A stretch of 64,000 bases of DNA from Trichloromonas sp034006665 (GTDB lineage Bacteria; Desulfobacterota; Desulfuromonadia; Desulfuromonadales; Trichloromonadaceae): assembly GCF_034006665.1 (NCBI RefSeq), contig NZ_JAVESI010000009.1, positions 1 through 64,000 on the forward strand, read 5' to 3'. Below are positions 26,125-35,408 of this stretch, piece by piece. The position numbers and the translations under genes are program-made. The stretch's first letter is position 1. Each line of letters opens with the position of its first letter. Under the pieces are notes generated by a model that made no database searches, was not told the origin of the DNA, and worked only from the letters and a program-made list of their open reading frames with translations.

Positions 26125-27849
26125 TTAATGGAATTCGCGCTGCACGTCCTGCCAGGGAGCAGGCTTATAGTGGCGGAGCAGAAAGTTGAGGTTTTCGCCA
26201 AGAACCTTGCGCAGGTCCGTCGGCATGACGATGGAGGAGATGGAGCCGAGGGACAGACCCTCCTTGGGGTTCATCAGTTCCTTTTCGTAGCGCAGGTTCA
26301 GCTCCGCTTCCTGGGCCTTGAGCCATTCGGCGGCTTCCCGTTCGGCGTCCCGTTTGGCCTCGCCGGCATCCATGCCGGCAGTTACCCGCTCGGCCGCTCC
26401 CTTCTTGGCCAGTTCAGCGGCACCGGAGCGGATCTTACGCAGCTCGTTTTTGTAGACAAACTCCTTGCCCGCCGGACCCATGACCGCCAAGCGGGTGGTG
26501 GGCAGGGCCAGAACCAGGTCGGCGCCGGTCGGGTAGTTGTTGTAGGAGGCGTAAGCGCCGCCGAAGGCGTTGCGCAGAATCAACAGGATGCGCGGGGTGC
26601 GCACGTCGATGATCGAGTCGAGCATGGAGCGGCCGGCCTGGACGATACCCCGGGTTTCCTGTTCGCGTCCGGGGAGGAAGCCGGTGGTATCCTCCATGAA
26701 GATGATGGGGATGTTGTAGATGTTGCAGAAGCGCACGAAGCGGGCAATCTTCACCGCCGAGTCGCAGTCGATCTGGCCCGAGGAAACCGCTGAGTTGTTG
26801 GCGACGAAGCCGACGACGTGGCCGCCGAGACGGCCGAAGACGGTGATCGCCTCGCGGGCCCGTTTCGGTTGCAGCTCGAAATAGTCGCCGTGGTCGACGA
26901 TCTGCTGAATGATGATCGAGACGTCGAAGGGGGTGTTGAAGCCGGTCGGCGAGTTGAAGGCCTTCTTCAGCAGGGTGTTGATCTCCCAGGTCTTGCGCTC
27001 CAGCGGGTCGCTGGTCGGCTGGAAAGGGGCCATGACGCCGTTATTGTCGGGGATGTAGCTGAGCAGGCGGACGGCGGCGCGCAGAGCAGCGGTTTCGTCG
27101 GCCACGGTCAGGTCGGCGACGCCCGAGGCGCCGTGAACCATGGGACCGCCCAGCTCCTCGGGGGTGATGTCCTCACCGAGGACCGACTTGACCACGCCGG
27201 GGCCAGTCAGGCCGAAGAAGGTGTCCTCGGGCTGGATGACGAAGCTTCCCTGACGGGGAAGGTAGGAGCCGCCGCCGGCGTTGAAACCGAACATGCACAT
27301 GATGGTCGGCACCACCCCGCTGATCTTGCGCAGAGCAGTGAAGGCCTCGGCGTAGCCGTCAAGACCGCCGACCCCGGCGGGCACGAAAGCGCCGGCCGAG
27401 TCGTTCATGCCGATCAGGGGGATCCCTTTCTCGCCGGCCATGGTGAAGAGGCGAGCCAGTTTGCGGCCGTTGGTGGCGTCGATGGAGCCGGCACGCACGG
27501 TGAAATCATGGCCGTAAACCGCCACGTCGCGGCCGCCGATGTTGAGGATACCGGTGACCAGGGAAGCGCCGTCGAGATTTTTGCCCCAGTTTTGAAAGAG
27601 GATGTTCGGCTCGTTTTCGGTCAGCACCTTGATCCGCTCCCAGACGGTCATGCGCTTCTTGAAGTGCTGCTTTTCAATTTGACCGATGCTGACCGACTTG
27701 ATCGGGCGCCGAATCAGGTCGTGTCCTTCCTTCATCGCCTCTTCATAGCCGCCGGTGGCGCGGGAAATTTCGCCGGGAATGGTGAATTCAACCTTCTCGG
27801 GCGGATCAAGGGGGTTCTTCAGTGAAGGCTTGATGATTTTCTGCGACAT
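26125..27849 (-). CDS. Acyl-CoA carboxylase carboxyltransferase subunit
   Basis: The 574-residue protein has the two crotonase-like halves of the AccD5/PccB-type carboxyltransferase. The N-terminal half contains VLTENEPNILFQNWGKNLDG and GHDFTVRAGSID, with the oxyanion-forming region GIPLIGMNDSAGAF; the C-terminal half contains the RQETRGIVQAGRSMLDSI region and NAFGGAYASYNN. It transfers carboxyl from biotin to acyl-CoA, most likely propionyl-CoA given the methylmalonyl cluster in the same window. It pairs with the biotin carboxylase-BCCP gene just downstream. ATG at 27849 is chosen because AAGG lies nine bases upstream; 27858 is too close to that site. C-terminal extension (about 40 residues, charged and coiled) is longer than in many homologues. 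Confidence 0.88.
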   Translation of the reverse strand: MSQKIIKPSLKNPLDPPEKVEFTIPGEISRATGGYEEAMKEGHDLIRRPIKSVSIGQIEKQHFKKRMTVWERIKVLTENEPNILFQNWGKNLDGASLVTGILNIGGRDVAVYGHDFTVRAGSIDATNGRKLARLFTMAGEKGIPLIGMNDSAGAFVPAGVGGLDGYAEAFTALRKISGVVPTIMCMFGFNAGGGSYLPRQGSFVIQPEDTFFGLTGPGVVKSVLGEDITPEELGGPMVHGASGVADLTVADETAALRAAVRLLSYIPDNNGVMAPFQPTSDPLERKTWEINTLLKKAFNSPTGFNTPFDVSIIIQQIVDHGDYFELQPKRAREAITVFGRLGGHVVGFVANNSAVSSGQIDCDSAVKIARFVRFCNIYNIPIIFMEDTTGFLPGREQETRGIVQAGRSMLDSIIDVRTPRILLILRNAFGGAYASYNNYPTGADLVLALPTTRLAVMGPAGKEFVYKNELRKIRSGAAELAKKGAAERVTAGMDAGEAKRDAEREAAEWLKAQEAELNLRYEKELMNPKEGLSLGSISSIVMPTDLRKVLGENLNFLLRHYKPAPWQDVQREFH

Positions 27850-27958
27850 TGCGGCCATCCTTGTGAAGTTGGAAATTGTCCCGTGTGGGCGGGGCGACGA
27901 GAGAACAAATATCTTTAATATTTTGTTATTTGTAAAACATTGTTTCTGGAAGATGCCA

Positions 27959-27988
27959 TATAAAGCAGAAAAACCGACGGATTGTCAA
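27959..27988 (-). promoter_or_regulatory. Sigma70-type promoter of the carboxylase operon
   Basis: On the minus strand TTGACA (27988-27983) is separated by 18 bases from TTTATA (27964-27959). Transcription would start near 27952, leaving a leader of about 100 bases. Confidence 0.5.
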
Positions 27989-28306
27989 GCGATTTTTTAT
28001 TCAGGATAAAAACTGCACGGGGTGTTTCTGCTCTTCTCGGGGCGGGGTTGGAAAAAGGTCCGGTGGCTATCGGCCGGTTTTCCCCTTCTCATTTCGAAAA
28101 TCCTAAGAGAAGAAATTTTCAGCATTTCGCGCCCGCTTGGGGGTTTCCGCCGGACTTTGTCGAAGGCCGGTGATGGGCATGGAAGAGCGCGGATGATCAC
28201 AAAAATTACTAAGGATAAAACTTTCTTTCATTTTTTTCTTATTGGTGAAAATTTTAGAATGATATTTGGAAAATGAGCGCTGCGGGATTCCGTTCCCGCT
28301 CCATGT

Positions 28307-28344
28307 AACAAAAGAGGCGGCTCCCGGGAACCGCCTCTTTTGTT
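28307..28344. terminator. Rho-independent terminator of serA (may work both ways)
   Basis: A 14-base perfect stem AACAAAAGAGGCGG/CCGCCTCTTTTGTT encloses a small TCCCGGGA palindrome. The A/T-rich ends of the stem supply a U-tract on either strand. Confidence 0.8.
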
Positions 28345-28391
28345 GCTGAGAAAATGACTCCGCCGAAAACCTTCCCGCGCGAAACGGCTTC

Positions 28392-29984
28392 TTATTCGCG
28401 CATATGCACGGCTTTGAGGAAGCGTGCGTTGACAGCCTTGGCGACCTTTTCCAGGGTCGCCTCGTCGGCGGGGCTGTCGATGGAGAGGACGACCATCGCC
28501 TCGCCGGCTTTGGAGCGACGCCCCAGACTCATGTTGCCGATGTTGACGTTAGCCTCGCCGAGAATGGTGCCGATCTTGCCGATCAGTCCCGGCTTGTCGT
28601 CGTAGCTGATGACCAGCATGTGCGGCTCGGGGGTGAAGTCGGTTTGGAAGTCGCGCATCTTGACGACCTTGGGAAGCCCTTCGAAGAGGGTTCCGGCGAT
28701 GGAGCGCTTGCCCTCGGGGGTTTCGATGCAGATCGTCACCATGCTGGAGAAGGATTCGGATTCGGTGTTGCGCACCTCCTCCACGACGATGCCCATGGTC
28801 TCCGCCACCAGCCGGGCGTTGACCATGTTTACCTCCTGATCGGTCTGGCGGTTGAGCAAAGAAGCCAGGCCGCAAACGGTCAGGGGCGCGCAGTCGAAAC
28901 GGGCGATCTTGCCGTTGTAGGTGAAAATCACCTTCTGGGGATTGGGAGGGGCAAGTTGGGCGACGAACTCGCCGATCTTGCTCACCAGCCCCATGAAGGG
29001 CTTCATGTGCTCCATCAGGTCAGGATCGAAGCGCGGGATGTTGACCGCGTTCTCCATGGGCCGACCGTCGAGGTAGTTGATGATTTCGCGGCTGACGTCC
29101 ACCGCCACGTTCTTTTGCGCTTCAAAAGTATTGGCGCCGAGATGAGGGGTGACGACCATGCGCGGATGGGCGATGAGCTTGCGCAGCACCTCGGTGGCGG
29201 GGGGCTCCTCACTCCAGACGTCGAAAGCGGCGCCGGCCGCTTTGCCGCTCTCCAAGGCGTCGAGCATGGCCACTTCGTCGATGATCCCGCCGCGGGCGCA
29301 GTTGACCACGATGACCCCGTCCTTCATGGCGGCGAAATGCTCGTGGCGGATCATCCCGGTGGTCTCTTCGTTCAGGGGGGTATGTACGGTGATGATGTCG
29401 GCGTAACGAACGATGTCCTCTAGAGGGACGAGCTTGACGCCGTGGTCCTCGGCGCGCTTTTCCGAGATGTACGGGTCGCAGGCCAGCACGTTCGCTTCGA
29501 AGGCCCGGCAGCGCAGGGCGACGCGGCCGCCGACTTTGCCCAGGCCGATGATGCCGACGGTCTTGCCTTTGAGTTCGTAACCAGTGAAGGGGGAGCGCTT
29601 CCATTCACCGCCCTTGAGCGAGGCGTTGGCGACGGTGACGTTGCGACAGCGGGAGAGAAGGAGGGCCAAGGTGTGCTCGGCCGCCGAGTTGACGTTGCCG
29701 AAGGGAGCGTTGACGACGATGATCCCCTTCTTGCTGGCGTTGCCGACGTCGACGTTGTCGATGCCGACCCCGGCGCGGGCGACGATACGAAGGTTTCCGG
29801 AATGTTCGAGCAATGCCGCGTCGACGCGGGTACCGCTGCGGGTGATCAGGGCGTCGTAGCTGCCGATGATCTGGTGCAGTTCAGGCACCGGGAGGTTTAG
29901 GCGTACGTCAAGCTGGACCCGGGGATCTTCAAGGAGGGGCTGCAGGCCCTCTGGAGAAATTTCATCGGTGATAAGAACCTTCAT
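28392..29984 (-). CDS. serA: D-3-phosphoglycerate dehydrogenase
   Basis: The 530-residue enzyme oxidises 3-phosphoglycerate, the first step of serine synthesis. Rossmann NAD motif GLGKVGGRVA lies at about residues 147-156; the catalytic Arg/Glu/His triad region includes NCARGGIIDE and VTPHLGANT. An intervening (ASB) domain follows at about 320-450, then a C-terminal ACT domain (about 455-530; ISYDDKPGLIGKIGTILGE) for serine feedback. Size is that of the long (class I, bacterial-Mycobacterium type) enzymes. A consensus promoter lies 57 bases upstream of the ATG, with AAGGAG four bases before it. Confidence 0.96.
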   Translation of the reverse strand: MKVLITDEISPEGLQPLLEDPRVQLDVRLNLPVPELHQIIGSYDALITRSGTRVDAALLEHSGNLRIVARAGVGIDNVDVGNASKKGIIVVNAPFGNVNSAAEHTLALLLSRCRNVTVANASLKGGEWKRSPFTGYELKGKTVGIIGLGKVGGRVALRCRAFEANVLACDPYISEKRAEDHGVKLVPLEDIVRYADIITVHTPLNEETTGMIRHEHFAAMKDGVIVVNCARGGIIDEVAMLDALESGKAAGAAFDVWSEEPPATEVLRKLIAHPRMVVTPHLGANTFEAQKNVAVDVSREIINYLDGRPMENAVNIPRFDPDLMEHMKPFMGLVSKIGEFVAQLAPPNPQKVIFTYNGKIARFDCAPLTVCGLASLLNRQTDQEVNMVNARLVAETMGIVVEEVRNTESESFSSMVTICIETPEGKRSIAGTLFEGLPKVVKMRDFQTDFTPEPHMLVISYDDKPGLIGKIGTILGEANVNIGNMSLGRRSKAGEAMVVLSIDSPADEATLEKVAKAVNARFLKAVHMRE

Positions 29985-30047
29985 GGGGACTCCTTCGCGA
30001 ACAGGGATGAGAGGGCCGAACCCCCTGATGAAGCAAAAGAAAGGGGG

Positions 30048-30076
30048 ATTTTAGACCTTCCTCCCCCCCCTGTCAA
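30048..30076 (-). promoter_or_regulatory. Consensus sigma70 promoter of serA
   Basis: On the minus strand TTGACA (30076-30071) is followed by exactly 17 bases and TAAAAT (30053-30048). The spacer contains a run of G residues. Start of transcription would be near 30041. Confidence 0.78.
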
Positions 30077-30231
30077 CGACGTATACCAAGATGTCCGGCC
30101 GAGGGAGAAAGGACGTCGGCCGCCCATTTTGGGCCGGTGCCGCTACTCCCGTAACCGGCGGGTGGACGCAGGTCGATTTCGCCTGCCTTCTCCCGCCGGG
30201 GTTTGGGTAAAACTCCATGGAAAATAATGGT

Positions 30232-32280
30232 TTACGGTTCTGACGAGGCTACCCCTTGGAGCATCTCGTCGTGCTCGTTCATGTTCCAGGGGAGAGTTCC
30301 CGGAGTCACATGAAGGAAGTGCAGATATTTTTCAAACTGGCTGAGGATGTCGTCGATGATCTGAGTACCGTCATAACCGTAAATGTTATAGGACTGTCCA
30401 CCCCGGCGGAGAAAAACTTCGGCGCGATAGTAATGGGGGGATCTGCTTTCGTCCGGCGGCAGTTCCGGATAGGCGAAATCCGGAACCAGGTACTCGCAGA
30501 GGCGGATGTCGTAGAGAAAATCCACACGCTCTTTACGTGAGACCTCCAGGTAGGCCCGGACATTCTCCTCATCGTAGGTCACTTCGGCCTGCCAGCCCTG
30601 CCTGGCCAACTCCTCCTGCACGTGCTTCATGCTTCCCATGACTTGATTGGTGATGAACGTGGTTACTTCCGCCCGGTCGGGGAAGCGGACCAGCCCCGCC
30701 AGTCGGGCTTTCCAGCTGCTCTTGTCTCCTCCCAATCCATGTCGGGTTCGACGCATGTGGCTTTGCAGGCTCACTTCGGTATGTCCCTCAATCACCAAGG
30801 CACGCCACATACCGAGCGCCGCCAGAAGCATGATGACGGCAAAGGGCAGAGCGGTGGTGATCGCCATGGCCTGCAGGGCCTTGAGCCCGCCCGCCAGTAG
30901 CAGCGTCGAAGCGACCACCCCTTCGGTAATCGCCCAGAAGGCTCGGTGCCACACCGGTGAATCGTCTCGGCCACCGGCGGACAGGGAGTCGATGACCAGC
31001 GAACCCGAGTCGGAGGAGGTGACGAAAAAAGTGATGATCAGAAAGACCGTCACCAGGGAGATCAGCGAGGTCAGGGGCAGATGTTCGTAAAGCTTGAAAA
31101 GGGCCATCGCCTGATCGGCCTGAACATGATCGATCAGGCGATGGTAGCCCTCGTTCATGATCAGGTGCAGGGCGGTGTCGCCGAAAATGGAAAACCACAG
31201 GAAGGTGAAGAGGGAGGGAACAAGCATGACGCCGAAAACGAACTGCCGGATGGTGCGGCCACGGCTGATCTTGGCAATGAAGAGTCCGACGAAGGGCGCC
31301 CAGGCGATGGTCCAGCCGAAGATGAAGAGCGTCCAGTTGCCGATCCAGTCGCCGCGCACATAGGCCTGGAGATTGAAGGTTCGTTCGATGATGTTGTTCA
31401 GATAGCTGCCGGTGTTCTGGAGAAAGGTCTCAAGAATGAAGAGGGTCGGCCCAACGACAAAGACAAAGGTCATAAGTAGAATGGCCAGGACCATGTTGAG
31501 AATCGAAAGCCGCTTGACCCCCTTGTCCATGCCGGCCAGTACCGAAGCCAGGGCCATAGCGGTAATCAGGGCGATGGCCGTTACCTGAACCCCGGAGGAA
31601 ACGGGAATCGCCGGCCAGAGATAACTTATTCCGGCATTGATCTGCGCTACCGACAGACCGAGGGTGGTCGCCACTCCGAAGAGGGTTCCGAGGATGGCAA
31701 AGACGTCCACCGCGTGACCGATGGGGCCATGGATGCGGTCGCCGACGAGAGGATAGAGGGCCGAGCGCATGGACAGGGGCAGGCCGTGGCGAAAGGCGAA
31801 ATAGCCCAGAACCAGTCCCACCAATCCGTAAATTGCCCAGATATGGAAGCCCCAGTGAAAGAAAGCGATCTGCATGGCCTGCTTGGCCGCGTCGACCGTG
31901 GCTGCGGCCCCCTGGGGCGGGGATGCATAATGAAGGACCGGTTCTGCCACCCCGAAAAAGAGCAGAGCGATGCCGTATCCCGCGGAGAAGAGCATGGCGA
32001 ACCAGGCGGGAAAACTATACTGGGGTTCGGAATGATCCGGCCCCAGCTTGATGTTGCCCCAGCGCGAAAGCGCGACCAGCACGACAAAAACCAGAAAGAT
32101 TGCCACCGAAAGCATGTAAAACCAGCCGAAAGTCCGGGTAATGAAGGACAGAGCACCGGCGAAGAGCTCGCCGGCCAGGGCCGGATTGCTGATGGTTCCC
32201 ATCACCAGAAGAAAAATCACCGCAACCGCCGGCAGGAATACCGGGAGCAAAATCGAGGCGTGCCAAGTCTCCTTTTTCAT
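30232..32280 (-). CDS. BCCT-family transporter, BetT-like (choline/betaine type)
   Basis: The 682-residue protein has twelve predicted membrane segments in its first 510 residues and a long C-terminal cytoplasmic tail, as in BetT. The family signature region reads FGWTIAWAPFVGLFIAKISR, with RGRTIRQF after it. One of the two adjacent tryptophans expected there is replaced by threonine (GWT for GWW), which touches the presumed substrate box. C-terminal tail motifs SYNIYGYDGTQIIDDILSQF and EYLVPDFAY are BetT-like. Substrate is likely choline or betaine but is not certain. Start at 32280 (GGAG five bases upstream); 32283 and 32301 are alternatives. Confidence 0.85.
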   Translation of the reverse strand: MKKETWHASILLPVFLPAVAVIFLLVMGTISNPALAGELFAGALSFITRTFGWFYMLSVAIFLVFVVLVALSRWGNIKLGPDHSEPQYSFPAWFAMLFSAGYGIALLFFGVAEPVLHYASPPQGAAATVDAAKQAMQIAFFHWGFHIWAIYGLVGLVLGYFAFRHGLPLSMRSALYPLVGDRIHGPIGHAVDVFAILGTLFGVATTLGLSVAQINAGISYLWPAIPVSSGVQVTAIALITAMALASVLAGMDKGVKRLSILNMVLAILLMTFVFVVGPTLFILETFLQNTGSYLNNIIERTFNLQAYVRGDWIGNWTLFIFGWTIAWAPFVGLFIAKISRGRTIRQFVFGVMLVPSLFTFLWFSIFGDTALHLIMNEGYHRLIDHVQADQAMALFKLYEHLPLTSLISLVTVFLIITFFVTSSDSGSLVIDSLSAGGRDDSPVWHRAFWAITEGVVASTLLLAGGLKALQAMAITTALPFAVIMLLAALGMWRALVIEGHTEVSLQSHMRRTRHGLGGDKSSWKARLAGLVRFPDRAEVTTFITNQVMGSMKHVQEELARQGWQAEVTYDEENVRAYLEVSRKERVDFLYDIRLCEYLVPDFAYPELPPDESRSPHYYRAEVFLRRGGQSYNIYGYDGTQIIDDILSQFEKYLHFLHVTPGTLPWNMNEHDEMLQGVASSEP

Positions 32281-32331
32281 CATCTCTCCTTTAGGCTGCA
32301 TGGGCCGTGGGGGATAGAGGGAGCGCTCTCT

Positions 32332-32910
32332 TTATGCGTCGCGTTTGCCGTTGACCCACCAGTGCTCGTCTCCGTCGAACCACCAGCGGGTCGAGTCGGT
32401 CTCCCAGATGGTTTCGGCCAGTTCCCGGGCCAGTTCGGTTTTCAGCCGGCGCACGGAAAAGGGGTACCACTCGTCGGCGTAGCGGTTGCCGAGATCCTTG
32501 TATTCCTTGAGGGCGAGAATCATCTCCAACTGATCGGCGTCATGGGCGAGGAGCGCCTCGCGGCTTTCGCGGGCTTCGAACTCTTCCATCGTTTCCCGGT
32601 AGGCATCCCCGAAGGGAAGGGTTTTGGCAAGATCGTCCACCGCCCGGCTTTCGTCGGTCTTCACGTATTTCTTGTTGACGTAGTTGAGATCGCCGGTGCG
32701 GGCTTCGGGGATGTCGTGGAAGAGGCAGAGCTGCACCACCCGGCCGACATTGGCTTGGCCGTCGAGCATGGCCAGGGTGTAGCCGATGACCGTAGTGCGG
32801 AAGGAGTGTTCGGCCACCGATTCGGCGCCGCTGCCGAGAAACTGGAAGCCGGTGCGGGGGGTGCGCTTGAGCATGCCGACTTCGAAGAAGAAATGGGCGA
32901 GGTTTTTCAT
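32332..32910 (-). CDS. HD-domain phosphohydrolase, YfbR/HDDC2-like
   Basis: The 192-residue protein has the HD-domain sequence AEHSFRTTVIGY, LCLFHDIPEARTGD (metal-binding HD) and LLAHDADQLE, all placed as in YfbR/HDDC2-type 5'-deoxynucleotidases, which hydrolyse dNMPs. AAGGA lies six bases before the ATG at 32910. It is transcribed ahead of betT with a 51-base gap, but no functional link is apparent. The C-terminal WFDGDEHWWVNGKRDA tail is unusually aromatic. Confidence 0.85.
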   Translation of the reverse strand: MKNLAHFFFEVGMLKRTPRTGFQFLGSGAESVAEHSFRTTVIGYTLAMLDGQANVGRVVQLCLFHDIPEARTGDLNYVNKKYVKTDESRAVDDLAKTLPFGDAYRETMEEFEARESREALLAHDADQLEMILALKEYKDLGNRYADEWYPFSVRRLKTELARELAETIWETDSTRWWFDGDEHWWVNGKRDA

Positions 32911-33012
32911 GCGGGGTCCTTGTTGTGTTGGGAAGCTCTCATAGGGAAGGATAACATCCGCCGGCGAAGCCGCCAAGGCCGCCTTGCGCGCGCGGGGATT
33001 TTTCCTCAGATT

Positions 33013-33885
33013 CTACCCGAGTCGCACCAGAAAGACCCCGGCGAGTATCACCAGCGCTGCCAGCACGCGGATGCGGCCGCAGCTTTCGCCGAGAAAGAGG
33101 ACGCCGAAGAGGACGCCGAAGAGGAGCCCGACCTGACGTACCGGCACGGCGTAGCTCAAGGGGGCGAGTTTGAGGGCGTAGCGGAAGGAGATGAAGGAGC
33201 CCATCATGATCGGCCCCGAGAGGAGGATCAGGGGCAGGCTTTGCCGCCATTCCTCGGCGATGCGCCGGCGCTGCCCCGGACGCAGCAGGTTGGCGGACAT
33301 CAGCAGGAACATGAAGACGACCAGCAGGTAGGTGAAGTAGAGGGGGTGATAGGCCATGACGCCGGTTTTATCGATGACCGCGCCGACTGAGTAGACGAAT
33401 CCGGCGGCCAGAGCCGCCTGTACCGAGGGGTTGCCGAGGTTGCGAAAGGGGCGCAGGGCCTCGGCGAGGGAGAAGCGCCCAAGTTGCACGCAGTAAGCGC
33501 CGAAGATGATGAGGCCGATGCCGGCGGTGCCTAGGGGGGAAAGGGTTTCGCCCAACAGCAGCACTCCCCAGATCGGCACGTAGATCATGGAAGTCTGGGC
33601 TAGGGGGTAGGCCAGAGAGAGATCCCCCCCCTGATAGGCGCGGCCGGTGAAGAGGTGATAGACGACGAAGCAGATCGCCCCGGCCAGGCCGAGCAGGAGA
33701 ATCCGCCCGGTCAGGGGCGGGAAGGGCTCGTTGACGAACAGGAGGGTGAGGGTGAAGAGTCCGCCGGAAAAGCAGAACATCCACCAGATGAAAGCGGTCT
33801 TGTCCCGGCTGCGTTTGACCAGCAGGTTCCAGAGCGCGTGCATCAGCGCGGAAAAGACGACGAGAAGAAGGGCCAGGCTGCTCAT
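33013..33885 (-). CDS. EamA/DMT-family transporter
   Basis: The 290-residue membrane protein has ten hydrophobic segments in two homologous halves, as in DMT (EamA) permeases. It opens SSLALLLVVFSALMHALWNLLVK and contains PLAQTSMIYVPIWGVLLLGE and VPVRQVGLLFGVLFGVLFLGE at matching places in the halves. Substrate is not predictable. It ends in LVILAGVFLVRLG. It sits upstream of the HD protein on the same strand with a 102-base gap. No ribosome site is clear. Confidence 0.88.
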   Translation of the reverse strand: MSSLALLLVVFSALMHALWNLLVKRSRDKTAFIWWMFCFSGGLFTLTLLFVNEPFPPLTGRILLLGLAGAICFVVYHLFTGRAYQGGDLSLAYPLAQTSMIYVPIWGVLLLGETLSPLGTAGIGLIIFGAYCVQLGRFSLAEALRPFRNLGNPSVQAALAAGFVYSVGAVIDKTGVMAYHPLYFTYLLVVFMFLLMSANLLRPGQRRRIAEEWRQSLPLILLSGPIMMGSFISFRYALKLAPLSYAVPVRQVGLLFGVLFGVLFLGESCGRIRVLAALVILAGVFLVRLG

Positions 33886-33952
33886 GGACGGATTCTAGCC
33901 GAAGCCCTTTAAATTAGCGAGAATAAAAAATAATCGATAAAAATTACCCACA

Positions 33953-35074
33953 TTAAATCAAGGCCGCCAGAATTTCCGCGCCCAGTTCCCGCCGCTGCCA
34001 GTTTTTCAGCCCCGCGACCTGCTCCAGTTGGGTTGGGGTTTTGGGTACTTGCCGGGCCAGGGTTTCGAGCAGGCCGTTGTTGATCAGCACCCCGGGGTCG
34101 ATTTCCAGCGCCTCGGCCCGCTTTCTGCGCCAATCCTTGAGAGCCGCCAGACGTTTGTCCACCGCCGGATCCTTCTCCGCGCGTGGCGTGCGGGGATAGA
34201 CCGGCAGCCGCTCGGCGGGGAGCGCCTGCCCGGCGGCGACGGCCGCCAGCAGCTTCTTGCCGTAACGCTCCACCAGTTTTTCGAAGAGTCCCTCCACCGC
34301 CGCCAGTTCCTCCAGGCTTTTCGGCGCCTTGCGCGCTACCTCCAGGAGTTGTGCCCCACCCAGCACCTTGAAGGGGGGACGGTCGCGGCGCTTGGCCTCG
34401 GCCTCCCGCCATTGCAGCAGCTCTTCGAGAATCGCCAGCTGCCGCCGGTCGAGGGTGCCGGCGCCCTTGGCGCGCAGGAACAGGGGCCCGTCGTTGTCGG
34501 CGAAGCGGGCCTGTTCCAGTAGGGCGAACTCTTCCGCCACCCATTCCAGCCGGCCCTTTTCCCGCAGGCGTTCCTCCAGCAGTTCCGCCAAACCGTGCAG
34601 ATGACGGGTGTCCTCCGCCGCGTAGCGGATCATCTCGCCGGAGAGGGGGCGTTGCGACCAGTCGGCGCGCTGGAACTGCTTGTCGAGGGTGACGCCGAAA
34701 TACTTGCCGAGGATGTCGGCCAGCCCGACCTTCTCTTCGCCGAGAAACTGGCAGGCGATCATGGTGTCGAAGAGCCCGCGCACCGCGAAGCCGAAATCTC
34801 GGTTCAGACAACGGATGTCGTAGTCGGCGGCATGGAAAATTTTGCGGATGGCGGGATCGGCCAGCACGGGCGCCAGCGGCGAAAGATCGTCGACCGCGAG
34901 GGGATCAATGAGCAGGGTCCGTTTCGGTGTGGTGAACTGGAGCAGGCAGACCTTTTCCCGGTAGTTGTGCATGGAGTCGGCTTCGAGATCGACGGCGACG
35001 ATCGTTTCCCGCGCCAGTTCGGCGGCGAAGCGGGCGACGGCGGCGCGGTCAGTGAGAATCAGGGTGTCGGGCAT
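33953..35074 (-). CDS. rnd: Ribonuclease D
   Basis: The 373-residue 3'-5' exonuclease trims tRNA precursors. DEDD motifs are present: VAVDLEADSM (Exo I), FHAADYDIRCL (Exo II) and YAAEDTRHLHGL (Exo III). HRDC domains follow (about residues 205-285 and 300-373), with KAPKSLEELAAVEG and GLKNWQRRELGAEIL. GGAG lies five bases before the ATG at 35074. It is followed by a 67-base gap and the DMT gene. Confidence 0.93.
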   Translation of the reverse strand: MPDTLILTDRAAVARFAAELARETIVAVDLEADSMHNYREKVCLLQFTTPKRTLLIDPLAVDDLSPLAPVLADPAIRKIFHAADYDIRCLNRDFGFAVRGLFDTMIACQFLGEEKVGLADILGKYFGVTLDKQFQRADWSQRPLSGEMIRYAAEDTRHLHGLAELLEERLREKGRLEWVAEEFALLEQARFADNDGPLFLRAKGAGTLDRRQLAILEELLQWREAEAKRRDRPPFKVLGGAQLLEVARKAPKSLEELAAVEGLFEKLVERYGKKLLAAVAAGQALPAERLPVYPRTPRAEKDPAVDKRLAALKDWRRKRAEALEIDPGVLINNGLLETLARQVPKTPTQLEQVAGLKNWQRRELGAEILAALI

Positions 35075-35149
35075 GGTGTCTCCAAAAGAAGCGGGCCGGG
35101 GGCGAATGCCGCGCCGACCCGGAAAGGATCGCAGACGGGCGGGGAAGAA

Positions 35150-35404
35150 TCAGCGCTTTTTCGCTTTGAAGGCGTCCCGGCAGCGAGCCGAGCAGAAGTA
35201 ATAGCGCTCGCCGTCGATGATCTCTTCCAGCGCGTCCCCCTTAGGCAGGTAGGTGCCGCATTGGGGGTCACGCACCATCTCTTCCCCCTGGCGGGTCTTC
35301 TCCGGCGGAATGGCCGGGGTGCCGCCGCCGAGGGAGCGGCGCAGCAGGGTGTAGAAGGTATAGGCGAGAAAACCAAGGAGGGCGAAAATCAGCAGTTTGA
35401 TCAT
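35150..35404 (-). CDS. Small membrane-anchored YHS/TRASH-like protein
   Basis: The 84-residue protein starts with one hydrophobic segment (residues 3-20), then RRSLGGG. A C-terminal metal-binding-like part contains MVRDPQCGTYLPKGDA and YYFCSARCRDAF: the cysteine pattern C-x(n)-C-x3-C of YHS/TRASH domains. It resembles the PP0621-family small proteins. It lies four bases after the folK stop on the same strand, so co-translation is likely. A role in metal or thiol handling at the membrane is a guess. Confidence 0.75.
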   Translation of the reverse strand: MIKLLIFALLGFLAYTFYTLLRRSLGGGTPAIPPEKTRQGEEMVRDPQCGTYLPKGDALEEIIDGERYYFCSARCRDAFKAKKR

Positions 35405-35408
35405 GGCA

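Larger units (their letters stand above)
27850..28391. other. Intergenic region between carboxylase and serA
   Basis: It is about 540 bases long with no gene seen. It holds the likely carboxylase promoter at 27959-27988 and, at its left end, the serA terminator at 28307-28344. The middle (28000-28300) shows no coding or structural signal that I could support. Confidence 0.6.

Noticed and set aside
24436..26793. Very long plus-strand frame opposite the carboxylase genes
   Set aside because: A shadow frame typical of GC-rich coding DNA on the other strand; the minus-strand proteins have clear domains.
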